A stretch of DNA of 13,505 nt. Origin: Lachnospiraceae bacterium. GTDB taxonomy: Bacteria; Bacillota; Clostridia; Lachnospirales; Lachnospiraceae. Where the stretch lies: NCBI GenBank assembly GCA_016297945.1, contig JAEDFR010000068.1, forward strand, positions 1-13,505. Reading direction: 5' to 3'. The stretch's first letter is position 1. The number at the start of each line of letters is the position of its first letter. The position numbers were made by a program, and so were the translations under genes. Below are positions 6,625 through 13,505 of the stretch, in pieces. The notes under the pieces were generated by a model that was not told where the DNA came from, did not search any database, and worked only from the letters and a program-made list of their open reading frames with translations.

Positions 6625-7533
6625 TTATATATCAATTTCTTTTTTATTGTACCCAAAATTTTTCAGTAGGTAATCACTATCCCGCCAGTCCTTTTTTACC
6701 TTGACCCATAGTTTTAAATTAACCTTGCATTCCATCATGTCTTCAATTCCATGACGGGCATTGGTACCGATACGTTTTAGCATCTGTCCGCCTTTGCCGA
6801 TAATAATTCCCTTGTGAGAATCCTTTTCACAGATAATGGTAGCCTCGATATCCACAAGTCCTTTTTTGACTTTCATCTGTTCAATGGAAACTGCAATTCC
6901 ATGGGGGATTTCATCGTCTAAAATACGCAGTGCCTGTTCTCTGATTAATTCAGCCACAATCTGTCTCTGTGGCTGATCGGTTACCGTATCCTCATCATAA
7001 AACATGGGACCATACGGGAGAAAGGAAAAGATGGCATCTAAAACCTCTTTTGTTCCCTCTCCTTTAAAAGCACTGATGGGAATAATCTGATCAAAATCCA
7101 TCTCCTTGCGATAGGCATCGATAATCGGCAGCAATTCCTCTTTTTTAGCCAGCATATCCATTTTATTAATCAATAAGACAACCGGAACTTTTGCTTTTTT
7201 CAACTGCTCGATAATATGCTTATCTCCCGCACCGATAAATGTATCCGGTTCCACCAGAAATAAAATAACATCAACCTCTTTTAAAGTATGCTCAGCAACG
7301 TTTACCATATAATCACCGAGTTTATTCTTGGCCTTGTGAATTCCGGGTGTATCCAAAAAAACAATCTGCCCACGCTCGTCCGTATAAACCGTCTGAATTC
7401 TGTTTCTGGTAGTCTGGGGTTTCTTGGATGTAATGGCAATCTTCTGCCCAATCAGGCAATTCATCAACGTCGACTTTCCAACATTTGGTCTTCCGATTAA
7501 TGTTACGAACCCACTCTTTGTCTGTTTTTCCAT
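6625..7533 (-). CDS. era: GTPase Era
   Basis: Era is a GTPase that binds the 3' end of 16S rRNA and acts in 30S maturation at the membrane-cytosol interface. With the start at 7533 it has 302 residues, normal for the family. G1 GRPNVGKS is at 14-21, the TT(R) switch I segment (PQTTRNR) at 39-45, G3 DTPG at 61-64, G4 NKMD at 123-126 and G5 SAFKG near 157. The C-terminal KH domain has GKGGQMLKRIG near 240-250. The frame is open back to a TTG at 7557 that would overlap the upstream peptidase gene by 11 nt. The ATG at 7533 is preferred because GGAG (7540-7543) sits 6 nt before it. It is 13 nt downstream of the M16C peptidase gene, so co-transcribed. Confidence 0.96.
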   Translation of the reverse strand: MEKQTKSGFVTLIGRPNVGKSTLMNCLIGQKIAITSKKPQTTRNRIQTVYTDERGQIVFLDTPGIHKAKNKLGDYMVNVAEHTLKEVDVILFLVEPDTFIGAGDKHIIEQLKKAKVPVVLLINKMDMLAKKEELLPIIDAYRKEMDFDQIIPISAFKGEGTKEVLDAIFSFLPYGPMFYDEDTVTDQPQRQIVAELIREQALRILDDEIPHGIAVSIEQMKVKKGLVDIEATIICEKDSHKGIIIGKGGQMLKRIGTNARHGIEDMMECKVNLKLWVKVKKDWRDSDYLLKNFGYNKKEIDI

Positions 7534-7539
7534 TTTCTT

Positions 7540-7543
7540 CTCC
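7540..7543 (-). promoter_or_regulatory. RBS that fixes the era start
   Basis: GGAG on the minus strand, 6 nt before the ATG at 7531-7533. The alternative TTG at 7557 has no comparable site, and the ATG gives the usual short N-terminus before the P-loop. Confidence 0.75.
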
Positions 7544-7546
7544 GTT

Positions 7547-10471
7547 TTATCCAACAATTAAATCATTAAGCGAATCAAACAACTCAGCATTTTCCTTCAT
7601 CTTTTCTTCGGCTCCAATGACACACAAAGCATCCTCGTCCATAAATGCTTCGATATAATCTCCTAATGCACGAATATCTTTTACATCGGTATTTAAGAGT
7701 TCATCCCGTTCTTTCTGCTCATCGCGAATGCCCCAGTTTGAAAAGTACGCCGACATGGAGCGAACGCCTTTTGCCTGCGGTGTCAGTGGTGTATCTTTAT
7801 CACTGACAGCTCCGATAACATATTTTGTCATGGTCTTCTCATCAGCCGTAAAATTACGAATATAATCTGCGGCATTTTCATAAACATCAATGGTTTCCTT
7901 CAAATTCGGATCACGATAGGAAACAAAACTGCATTCACCGGTTTTGCGGAATCCGCTCATGCATCCGTAAGCGCCGCCCTTTACGCGAACATTTAACCAC
8001 AGATAATCATAGCCCATCATCACACGTAAAACCAGTAAGGAGCCCGTATAGCGAAGTCCTTTTTTCTTGTAGTTTCCGCTTCTGCAGACATACTGAACAG
8101 TTCCTGATGTCTTAAAGCCCTCATTCTTTTTCACCGGGCAGATGACAAGTTCTTCTTTTTTGACCGGATCCGTATAAAGCTTATCACAAAATGCCGGGAT
8201 TCTTGCAGTTACCTCTGCCAGACCCTCTTTTGTTCCCGTATAGTCGACCATAAAGTTTTCAGGACGACAGATTTTGTGCATTAAAAGCTGCATCGTGCGA
8301 ATCAGTTCATCTGCCTGTTTATCATATTCCCGTATGAGTTCACAAAGATTCTGATAAAATGTAATACCACTTAAGCATTCTTCCAGATAAGCCAGTTTTT
8401 CATAATAGGAGTTCGCACGAAGCTGTGCGGCCACATGACCGGAACTCATCATGCGGGCTTCCTGCTTGGATCTGGTCTCTTCCAATATCTCCAAAAGTCT
8501 CTTTTTGTCCGAAAAAACAGTTTCAAAAAGCATTTCTTCCATTAAATCAAAAGCACAATCATTTTCACCATAGAGTGCTTTTGCCTTACATTCGAAATGG
8601 AGACGGTATTTTGAATCATCTTTTGAATCCGCATAGATATTGATACATGGAACAATTCCGCCCGTCGTCCGGAAAATTTCATTAAAAAACGCACCATAAT
8701 CATGCTTTTGTGTATCCATGAGTCCTAAAACAATCTTTAATACTCCCAATGGGAACAGCTCTTTTTCACAAATGCTGTTAATATTAAAAATCAACCTTGT
8801 ATAGGAAACACCATTTGTAAAGGTATCATGAAAGAGCACATCCGTCCCATTCACATTTATCAATTCATTTTGGAAAGGTTCAGCTTCTTTCTTTAAATCA
8901 TTTCGACTCAACATCGGAATTTTCTCAAGGTCTTCTTTTCGATCCTCCGATTCCTGATATTCTCTTAGCTCTTTGGTTTCGCGAACCAGTAAATCCAGTT
9001 CTTCTTTGCTAAGCGATGCTTTATAATCTGCAAGCTTTTTAGAAAGTTCCTTTTCTTTTTCTGTATTCAATCCCTTTTTAGGAACCACACAGACATAAGC
9101 TTTGTGTGGATTATCGAGTAAATAGGTCTGAATCAGCTTTTCGTAATAATCCGTATCAATCCGCTCCTTCAGCTTGCGATACGTTGCTCCTGCTTCCACA
9201 TGCAAAAAAGGACTGTTTTCATCATAAATCCAGCTGTCAAGCATCCAAAGTCCGTACATCAGTCCTTTGGGGTAAGACCCAAAGTCCGCTTCGCGATACC
9301 GGAATTCAAAGAGATTCAGTGCTGCCTTTAATGCATTTTTATCAAGGCCTTCTTTTACAATTTTATTTAATTCCTCTTCAATTACCTCTAAAAATTCCTG
9401 TTTCTGGGGCAGATTGGCATTTTTGGCAACAATAGAGAAATATGGCTGGTACACACCATTGTCAAAGCTGCTGTAATTTTCCGTTCCGATACCTCTGCTT
9501 AGTAAAGCTTTTTTGATTGGTGCACCGGGCGCAGAACATAGAGCATAATCCAATATCTGGAAAGCGACATATAAGTCTGCATCCAAAACATCACCGATTA
9601 CAGCATTGTAGGATAAATACGTATTGTTCTTTTCCGATTCATTTTCTGCAATGGAATATTTCTTTGTCACATCAAGCGGCTTTTCAAAAGCTTTTTGCGG
9701 CAAAATAGCCGAATCTACTTCTGTCTGTTCAAACGCAGACAGATACTCTGTATCAAGCCAATCCAGTTTTTCTGCCATATCCATATCGCCATACAGATAA
9801 ATATAGCTGTTGGACGGATGATAGAACTTACGGTGAAAATCTAAAAATTCCTCATAGGAAAGATTGGGGATATCATCCGGATCTCCGCCTGATTCATTGG
9901 CATAAGTATTATCCGGAAACAAAGAATTAAGAATGCTTCTCTCCAACACATCATCCGGAGAAGAAAAAGCACCCTTCATTTCATTATAAACGACACCGTT
10001 TACTGCCAATACATCATCAGCATTTTCTAACTCATAATGCCAGCCTTCCTGCCAAAATATCTTTTTCTGTTTATAAATATTGGGGTAGAAAACGGCATCC
10101 ATATAGACGTCCATTAAATTCTGGAAATCTTTATCATTGCAGCTTGCAACGGGATATATCGTTTTATCCGGATAAGTCATGGCATTTAAAAAGGTATTTA
10201 AAGAGCCCTTGACTAATTCCACGAAAGGATCTTTGACCGGAAACTTGCGTGAACCGCATAAAACCGAATGCTCCATAATATGAGCCACTCCGGTACTGTC
10301 TGTCGGGGTTGTCCGAAAACCAATATAAAAAACTTTATTGGGATCATCATTGGATAACAAAACAATTTTGGCACCGCTTTTTTTATGAACCAGTATGGCT
10401 CCTTCGGAATTTAAGTCAGGAATCATACGTTGTTCCAATACTTGATATGCATTGTGTGAATCTAATTTCAT
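7547..10471 (-). CDS. M16C zinc metallopeptidase, presequence protease (PreP)-like
   Basis: This 974-residue protein is a full-length M16C peptidase, related to mitochondrial/plastid PreP, Cym1 and falcilysin, which degrade unfolded peptides inside a two-half chamber. The inverted zincin motif HxxEH is intact (H64, E67, H68: HIMEHSVLCG), with the third ligand E164 in VYNEMKGAFSSPDDVL. The middle has a charged coiled-coil hinge (about 465-525, KEKELSKKLADYKASLSKEE), typical of M16C_assoc. The C-terminal half carries the RVKGGAYG segment of the inactive partner domain that binds peptide termini. There is no signal peptide, so it is likely cytosolic. TAAGGAG, overlapping the stop of the upstream gene, lies about 6 nt before the ATG. 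It is 9 nt after the 140-aa gene and 13 nt before era. Confidence 0.95.
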   Translation of the reverse strand: MKLDSHNAYQVLEQRMIPDLNSEGAILVHKKSGAKIVLLSNDDPNKVFYIGFRTTPTDSTGVAHIMEHSVLCGSRKFPVKDPFVELVKGSLNTFLNAMTYPDKTIYPVASCNDKDFQNLMDVYMDAVFYPNIYKQKKIFWQEGWHYELENADDVLAVNGVVYNEMKGAFSSPDDVLERSILNSLFPDNTYANESGGDPDDIPNLSYEEFLDFHRKFYHPSNSYIYLYGDMDMAEKLDWLDTEYLSAFEQTEVDSAILPQKAFEKPLDVTKKYSIAENESEKNNTYLSYNAVIGDVLDADLYVAFQILDYALCSAPGAPIKKALLSRGIGTENYSSFDNGVYQPYFSIVAKNANLPQKQEFLEVIEEELNKIVKEGLDKNALKAALNLFEFRYREADFGSYPKGLMYGLWMLDSWIYDENSPFLHVEAGATYRKLKERIDTDYYEKLIQTYLLDNPHKAYVCVVPKKGLNTEKEKELSKKLADYKASLSKEELDLLVRETKELREYQESEDRKEDLEKIPMLSRNDLKKEAEPFQNELINVNGTDVLFHDTFTNGVSYTRLIFNINSICEKELFPLGVLKIVLGLMDTQKHDYGAFFNEIFRTTGGIVPCINIYADSKDDSKYRLHFECKAKALYGENDCAFDLMEEMLFETVFSDKKRLLEILEETRSKQEARMMSSGHVAAQLRANSYYEKLAYLEECLSGITFYQNLCELIREYDKQADELIRTMQLLMHKICRPENFMVDYTGTKEGLAEVTARIPAFCDKLYTDPVKKEELVICPVKKNEGFKTSGTVQYVCRSGNYKKKGLRYTGSLLVLRVMMGYDYLWLNVRVKGGAYGCMSGFRKTGECSFVSYRDPNLKETIDVYENAADYIRNFTADEKTMTKYVIGAVSDKDTPLTPQAKGVRSMSAYFSNWGIRDEQKERDELLNTDVKDIRALGDYIEAFMDEDALCVIGAEEKMKENAELFDSLNDLIVG

Positions 10472-10480
10472 GCTAACTCC

Positions 10481-10903
10481 TTACAGATGCAAAAGCATCA
10501 TATTTCTCTTTTTAAAACTGATTTCCTGAATCATAAATTGATCCGGATGATTGTGGATTTCTTCATCGGCCATAAAATCCTGCAGTGAATAATCCTTTAT
10601 ATCATAAGTTTCTTTTGTTTTCCCTTTTTTATCCGTCTTTAACACAAGAGAAATTACTTTTATGACTACACGCATCTGCTGATATGCCATAAAACTAAGA
10701 GAATCTTCTTTTATCTGCATCAAATGATCTGCAATTGTCATATCGGGTGAAACTTCTTTTAAAAAAATGCGATAGACGGCATCCTTGATCTTGCATGGCA
10801 CATCGTCATAATCTGCCAAATCCTGATATGTCATCCTTGCTCCAAGATAAACATTGGAAAAATCCTGAATGGCATATTTATAATCTTCTTCACGAAACTC
10901 CAT
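10481..10903 (-). CDS. Hypothetical 140-aa protein
   Basis: I do not recognise this protein. It has 140 residues, is soluble, has no membrane segment or signal peptide, and has a single Cys. The N-terminal half looks helical and acidic (MEFREEDYKYAIQDFSNVYL); the middle is hydrophobic (MRVVIKVISLVLKTDKKGKT, possibly two strands) and the end is basic (ISFKKRNMMLLHL). It overlaps the upstream sigma-like gene by 14 nt and ends 9 nt before the peptidase gene, so it is translationally coupled to both. GGAG at 10910-10913 is 6 nt from the second of two adjacent ATGs and only 3 nt from the first, so the start at 10903 is preferred. Its tight pairing with the sigma-like gene suggests a related job; this is inference. 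Confidence 0.85.
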   Translation of the reverse strand: MEFREEDYKYAIQDFSNVYLGARMTYQDLADYDDVPCKIKDAVYRIFLKEVSPDMTIADHLMQIKEDSLSFMAYQQMRVVIKVISLVLKTDKKGKTKETYDIKDYSLQDFMADEEIHNHPDQFMIQEISFKKRNMMLLHL

Positions 10904-11645
10904 CATCTTCTCCTATTTCTACTGTATCAATCTGATTTCCGCTCCATTTGCAGGCTTGTCTGATTTCATCTTCAGAAAAATCCGTTTCCATAGCAAGCTC
11001 TTTGGGTGTCACTTTTCTGTGCAAATCCTGATAGAGTTCCTCAGCAGCCTTGGCAACCTGAATAACTCTTTCTAATATTTTTTCGTCGACATCTTTATTA
11101 TCTGCTTCTTCAGAAATCAGAACTTCCATGGCATCCATAACCATACTGGCAATATAGGCATCTGCTTCCTCCGCTTTTTCGATGCAGCCGGCCATGGAAA
11201 CCGCTGCCATTAAAGCCACATTGCCTTCACCGATCAAATCCTCTAAAAAAACATTTTGTCCTACATACAGCTTGGCAATTTCTACTACTTTGGGAAGATA
11301 TACTTCCACTAACTTTTGCTGTGCCTGCTTATCATCTTCCATCGCACGAAGGATCAGCTCCTCCTTTTCCTTATCTGAGATTTTCGGCAATAGCTTTAGT
11401 TCTTCCATAAACATTCCCAAATAGTCTCTGTCTTCACTACCCATTACCTCATCCGGGTCAAATTCCTCGTCAATCCGGATCTGATTTTTCTGAAGATACT
11501 CATAAATAAACGGCAGCTTCTCATCCGCTATTTCCGATTGTGTAAATGCCTCTTTAATCTGCTCAAAGGACAGTTGATTACCCTGATTTTTCCCCAATCG
11601 GACAAGAGCCGATAACTCTTTTACAAAAATTTCTTCCTGATTCAT
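10890..11645 (-). CDS. Sigma-70-derived protein lacking regions 2.3-2.4 motifs and sigma-4
   Basis: This 251-residue protein is clearly derived from a primary sigma factor but is not a working one. Residues 8-62 resemble region 1.1 (VRLGKNQGNQLSFEQIKEAF). Residues 75-148 match regions 1.2-2.2, ending in the core-binding helix LEDLIGEGNVALMAAV (133-148). Residues 150-185, where region 2.3/2.4 should carry the aromatic FSTYATWWIRQAI -10 melting motif, are unrelated (EADAYIASMVMDAMEVL). Residues 190-235 resemble region 3 (AAEELYQDLHRKVTPKELAM). The chain stops at about the start of region 3.2 (TVEIGEDDGVS), so the finger loop and the -35-reading sigma-4 are absent. It could bind RNA polymerase core without promoter recognition, as a competitor or modulator; this is inference. 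The start has only a weak RBS. It overlaps the next gene by 14 nt. Confidence 0.9.
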   Translation of the reverse strand: MNQEEIFVKELSALVRLGKNQGNQLSFEQIKEAFTQSEIADEKLPFIYEYLQKNQIRIDEEFDPDEVMGSEDRDYLGMFMEELKLLPKISDKEKEELILRAMEDDKQAQQKLVEVYLPKVVEIAKLYVGQNVFLEDLIGEGNVALMAAVSMAGCIEKAEEADAYIASMVMDAMEVLISEEADNKDVDEKILERVIQVAKAAEELYQDLHRKVTPKELAMETDFSEDEIRQACKWSGNQIDTVEIGEDDGVS

Positions 11646-11681
11646 AATTATTATCCCGTTTTTCTATTATTTTGTTTCAAA

Positions 11682-11710
11682 ATTATATTCTTTTATCCTT
11701 CATTTTTCAC
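11682..11710 (-). promoter_or_regulatory. Possible internal promoter for the sigma-like gene
   Basis: On the minus strand GTGAAA (11705-11710), a 17-nt spacer and a perfect TATAAT (11682-11687) overlap the end of the rhomboid-like gene. They would give a leader of about 30 nt for the sigma-like gene, possibly separating its expression from the membrane protein gene. Confidence 0.45.
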
Positions 11711-12613
11711 ATGCGTATGCGTATAAATATGCTTTGAGCAATATACGTAGTTGCCATCACATTTTGAGCAGAAACGGAAGGTTTCATCCGGATCACTCTC
11801 TTCAGTTCTTCCACAGATGGCACATTTGTGTCTGGTAATGTTTTTGGGGCGCATGGCACGTTTTTGAAACTCTCTCTGCCGCTTTATCTGTGTAGGCGTC
11901 CGGAAACTCTTTCTTGTCACAATAAAGAATACCAGCACATTAAACAGGGAGAATAATATAACCGTTGCTGTTACAATTCCATAAAACACATTGGCTGCAA
12001 ACGCGGAAAAAATCGTATATGCCATAATGGCCACATAAAATATTCCAAGCACCTTGGCTTTAATCGGAATGACAAACATAAATAACATCTGCGAATCCGG
12101 AAATGTCATGGCGAATGCCAAAAAAATCGACATACTGATGTAATAGGTGCTAAACATCGATGAATAGCCTGCCGAAACGGTCTTTAGCAACTCGGCTCCT
12201 TCCAGAATACCTGCACCGAGTGACTGCCCAAAAATCCAGATAAACACATACAGAATAACAGCACCGATGATCGTAAAGATAATTCCCATAAACATAAATA
12301 CATTGTAGCGGAAGGTTCCCCATGTCCGCTCCAGTAATGTACCGATACTGAAATAACAATACAACATCACAAGTGTAAACAAATCAAATCCTCCCGGCGG
12401 TATCAAGAGCCAGGTGAAAATTCTCCAGATTTGTCCGTGCAAAATAGCATAAATATCTAATGTCATATAACTCATCAGACCACTCATTGCCGGATTGTAA
12501 AGTGATGCAAGCTGAAGCAGATAACCAATGGCATAACAAATAATCAAATAGAATGTCAGATTTGGTATCGCGTATTTTCCGTATTTTTGTTCTAATTTTG
12601 TAAACCACAACAT
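11693..12613 (-). CDS. Derlin-like inactive rhomboid membrane protein with C-terminal zinc ribbon
   Basis: This 306-residue protein has about six hydrophobic segments (roughly residues 17-38, 50-70, 76-92, 103-129, 156-183 and 186-232), followed by a basic linker and a cytosolic zinc domain. The loop-1 WR motif of rhomboid-fold proteins is present (W63-R64 in GQIWRIFTWLL), and the FPDSQMLFMFVIPIKAK stretch (171-187) recalls derlin/DUF1751-type proteins. The protease signature GxSG and the catalytic His are not seen, so it should be non-proteolytic. Residues 264-301 hold CxxC (264/267), CxxC (282/285), C292, H295, H299 and H301, consistent with one or two zinc sites. GAGG is 7 nt before the ATG. 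It is the first gene of the minus-strand operon, 47 nt before the sigma-like gene. Function is unknown; substrate binding or membrane quality control is inference. Confidence 0.85.
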   Translation of the reverse strand: MLWFTKLEQKYGKYAIPNLTFYLIICYAIGYLLQLASLYNPAMSGLMSYMTLDIYAILHGQIWRIFTWLLIPPGGFDLFTLVMLYCYFSIGTLLERTWGTFRYNVFMFMGIIFTIIGAVILYVFIWIFGQSLGAGILEGAELLKTVSAGYSSMFSTYYISMSIFLAFAMTFPDSQMLFMFVIPIKAKVLGIFYVAIMAYTIFSAFAANVFYGIVTATVILFSLFNVLVFFIVTRKSFRTPTQIKRQREFQKRAMRPKNITRHKCAICGRTEESDPDETFRFCSKCDGNYVYCSKHIYTHTHVKNEG

Positions 12614-12652
12614 ATAACTACCTCGATATATCCATTTTTTACATACTGTTTT

Positions 12653-12681
12653 ATTTTATCATGCCCTTTTTTTTGTGTAAA
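12653..12681 (-). promoter_or_regulatory. Promoter of the minus-strand operon
   Basis: On the minus strand TTTACA (12676-12681), a 17-nt spacer and TAAAAT (12653-12658) preceded by TGA form an extended -10 promoter. It lies about 40 nt upstream of the rhomboid-like gene and would drive that gene and probably those through era. Confidence 0.7.
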
Positions 12682-12733
12682 CAATGGACGAAAATTTTTC
12701 ATTTTCTTTATAATTTATTAAGACTTTGTACAA

Positions 12734-12762
12734 TTGAACTTTTGATTTTCCTGTCGTATAAT
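12734..12762 (+). promoter_or_regulatory. Promoter of the activase gene
   Basis: TTGAAC (12734-12739), a 17-nt spacer and a perfect TATAAT (12757-12762). The predicted leader is about 90 nt. It is divergent from the 12653-12681 promoter, with 52 bp between the two -35 boxes. Confidence 0.8.
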
Positions 12763-12805
12763 ATCAAAGTGTGTCAATACATATTATAAATAAGAAACAA
12801 CAACC

Positions 12806-12821
12806 TGTTGTAATTGCAACA
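12806..12821. promoter_or_regulatory. Inverted repeat in the activase leader, possible operator
   Basis: TGTTG-TAATTG-CAACA is a 16-bp inverted repeat about 40 nt downstream of the predicted transcription start. TGTT and AACA half sites are 8 bp apart, as in the Rex operator consensus TTGTTAANNNNTTAACAA, but the inner bases differ. A small stem (TATCTT/AAGATA, 12827-12840) follows immediately upstream of the ribosome binding site. The operator role is inference. Confidence 0.35.
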
Positions 12822-12859
12822 TTTTGTATCTTTCAAGATATATTAAGGAGAGACTTAAA

Positions 12860-13505
12860 ATGAGTGAGCAAACATATACCTTGGGAATAGATATCGGTTC
12901 CACAACCGTAAAAATTGCGATCTTAAATGAACAAAAGGACATTATTTTTTCAGATTATAAAAGACATTTTGCCAATATTCAGGAAACCCTTTCAGATTTA
13001 TTAAAGGAAGCTATCACAAAACACGGAAATCTTATTGTCAATCCTATGATTACCGGTTCCGGTGGTCTGACTTTGGCGAATCACTTAGGCATTCCCTTCA
13101 CACAGGAAGTGATTGCCGTATCTTCTGCTCTGCAAAAAGAAGCGCCTCAGACGGATGTTGCTATCGAGCTTGGCGGCGAAGATGCCAAAATCATTTATTT
13201 TGAAGGTGGCAATATTGAACAACGAATGAACGGAATTTGTGCAGGCGGTACCGGTTCCTTTATCGACCAGATGGCTTCTTTACTGCAGACTGATGCCACA
13301 GGCTTAAATGAATATGCCAAAAGTTATCAGTCCCTATATACCATTGCTGCCCGTTGCGGTGTTTTTGCCAAAACAGACATCCAGCCGTTAATCAACGATG
13401 GTGCCACACGCGAAGATTTAGCAGCATCCATTTTTCAAGCGGTTGTCAACCAGACCATATCTGGTTTGGCATGCGGTAAGCCGATTCGCGGTCATGTCGC
13501 ATTTT
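12860..13505 (+). CDS. 2-hydroxyacyl-CoA dehydratase activase, N-terminal part (cut by window end)
   Basis: The first 215 residues of an ASKHA-fold ATPase of the BadF/BadG/BcrA/HgdC family. In this family, ATP-driven electron transfer from a dimer-bridging [4Fe-4S] cluster activates 2-hydroxyacyl-CoA dehydratases. Visible are the phosphate loop DIGSTTVK (11-18), ELGGEDAK (103-110), NGICAGGTGSF with C127 and AARCGVFAKTDIQ with C166. C127 and C166 are the same positions reported for the cluster ligands of Acidaminococcus component A. AAGGAG (12845-12850) is 9 nt before the ATG. The open frame runs off the window. The wording of this region (SDYKRHFANIQETL, GLACGKPIRGHVAF) resembles the very long clostridial activase/DUF2229 fusion proteins, so the complete product may exceed 1,000 residues; this is inferred from memory. 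Confidence 0.93.
   Translation, partial: MSEQTYTLGIDIGSTTVKIAILNEQKDIIFSDYKRHFANIQETLSDLLKEAITKHGNLIVNPMITGSGGLTLANHLGIPFTQEVIAVSSALQKEAPQTDVAIELGGEDAKIIYFEGGNIEQRMNGICAGGTGSFIDQMASLLQTDATGLNEYAKSYQSLYTIAARCGVFAKTDIQPLINDGATREDLAASIFQAVVNQTISGLACGKPIRGHVAF

Noticed and set aside
7534..7557. Longer Era reading from a TTG codon at 7557
   Set aside because: The TTG has no good RBS and would overlap the peptidase gene. The ATG at 7533 has GGAG 6 nt upstream and gives the usual Era N-terminus.

Overview
The window looks like chromosomal DNA from a low-GC anaerobic Firmicute, most likely a member of the Lachnospiraceae (Clostridium cluster XIVa). The reasons are the era-yqzL-recO-glyQS gene order, strong GGAGG ribosome binding sites, AT-rich intergenic DNA with sigma-A-type promoters, a 58-residue S21 protein, and a 2-hydroxyacyl-CoA dehydratase activase gene typical of anaerobic clostridia. 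I see no IS element, phage gene, CRISPR array, tRNA or rRNA.

All genes but one lie on the minus strand, so the minus-strand transcription order runs from high to low coordinates. First (12613 to 6625) comes a tight set: a derlin-like inactive rhomboid with a C-terminal zinc ribbon, a sigma-70-derived protein cut off before region 3.2 and lacking the promoter-melting motif, an unrecognised 140-aa protein, a full-length M16C (PreP-like) zinc peptidase and the ribosome-assembly GTPase Era. The last four are overlapped or spaced by 9-13 nt and should be co-translated. Next (6442 to 5635) come a YqzL-like small protein and RecO, overlapping by 62 nt in different frames. A lipoprotein of unknown function follows with its own promoter, then glycyl-tRNA synthetase, alanyl-tRNA synthetase and ribosomal protein S21, with a strong terminator at 49-82.

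At the right edge (12614-12859) a divergent intergenic region carries back-to-back promoters. The plus-strand gene beginning at 12860 is the N-terminal part of a 2-hydroxyacyl-CoA dehydratase activase, cut off by the window end. Its leader contains a 16-bp inverted repeat resembling a degraded Rex operator.

Most of the window is translation and ribosome-biogenesis housekeeping. The part most worth attention is 10481-12613. There, a sigma factor relative keeps its predicted RNA-polymerase-binding surface but has lost both promoter-recognition parts, and it is encoded with a catalytically dead rhomboid and a novel small protein, upstream of a zinc peptidase and Era. A second point is the unusual alanyl-tRNA synthetase, which has a Cys cluster in the catalytic domain and lacks the usual bacterial segment around residue 70. 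Four starts were chosen or confirmed from ribosome binding sites: Era at 7533, the lipoprotein at 5477, the 140-aa protein at 10903, and YqzL at 6442.
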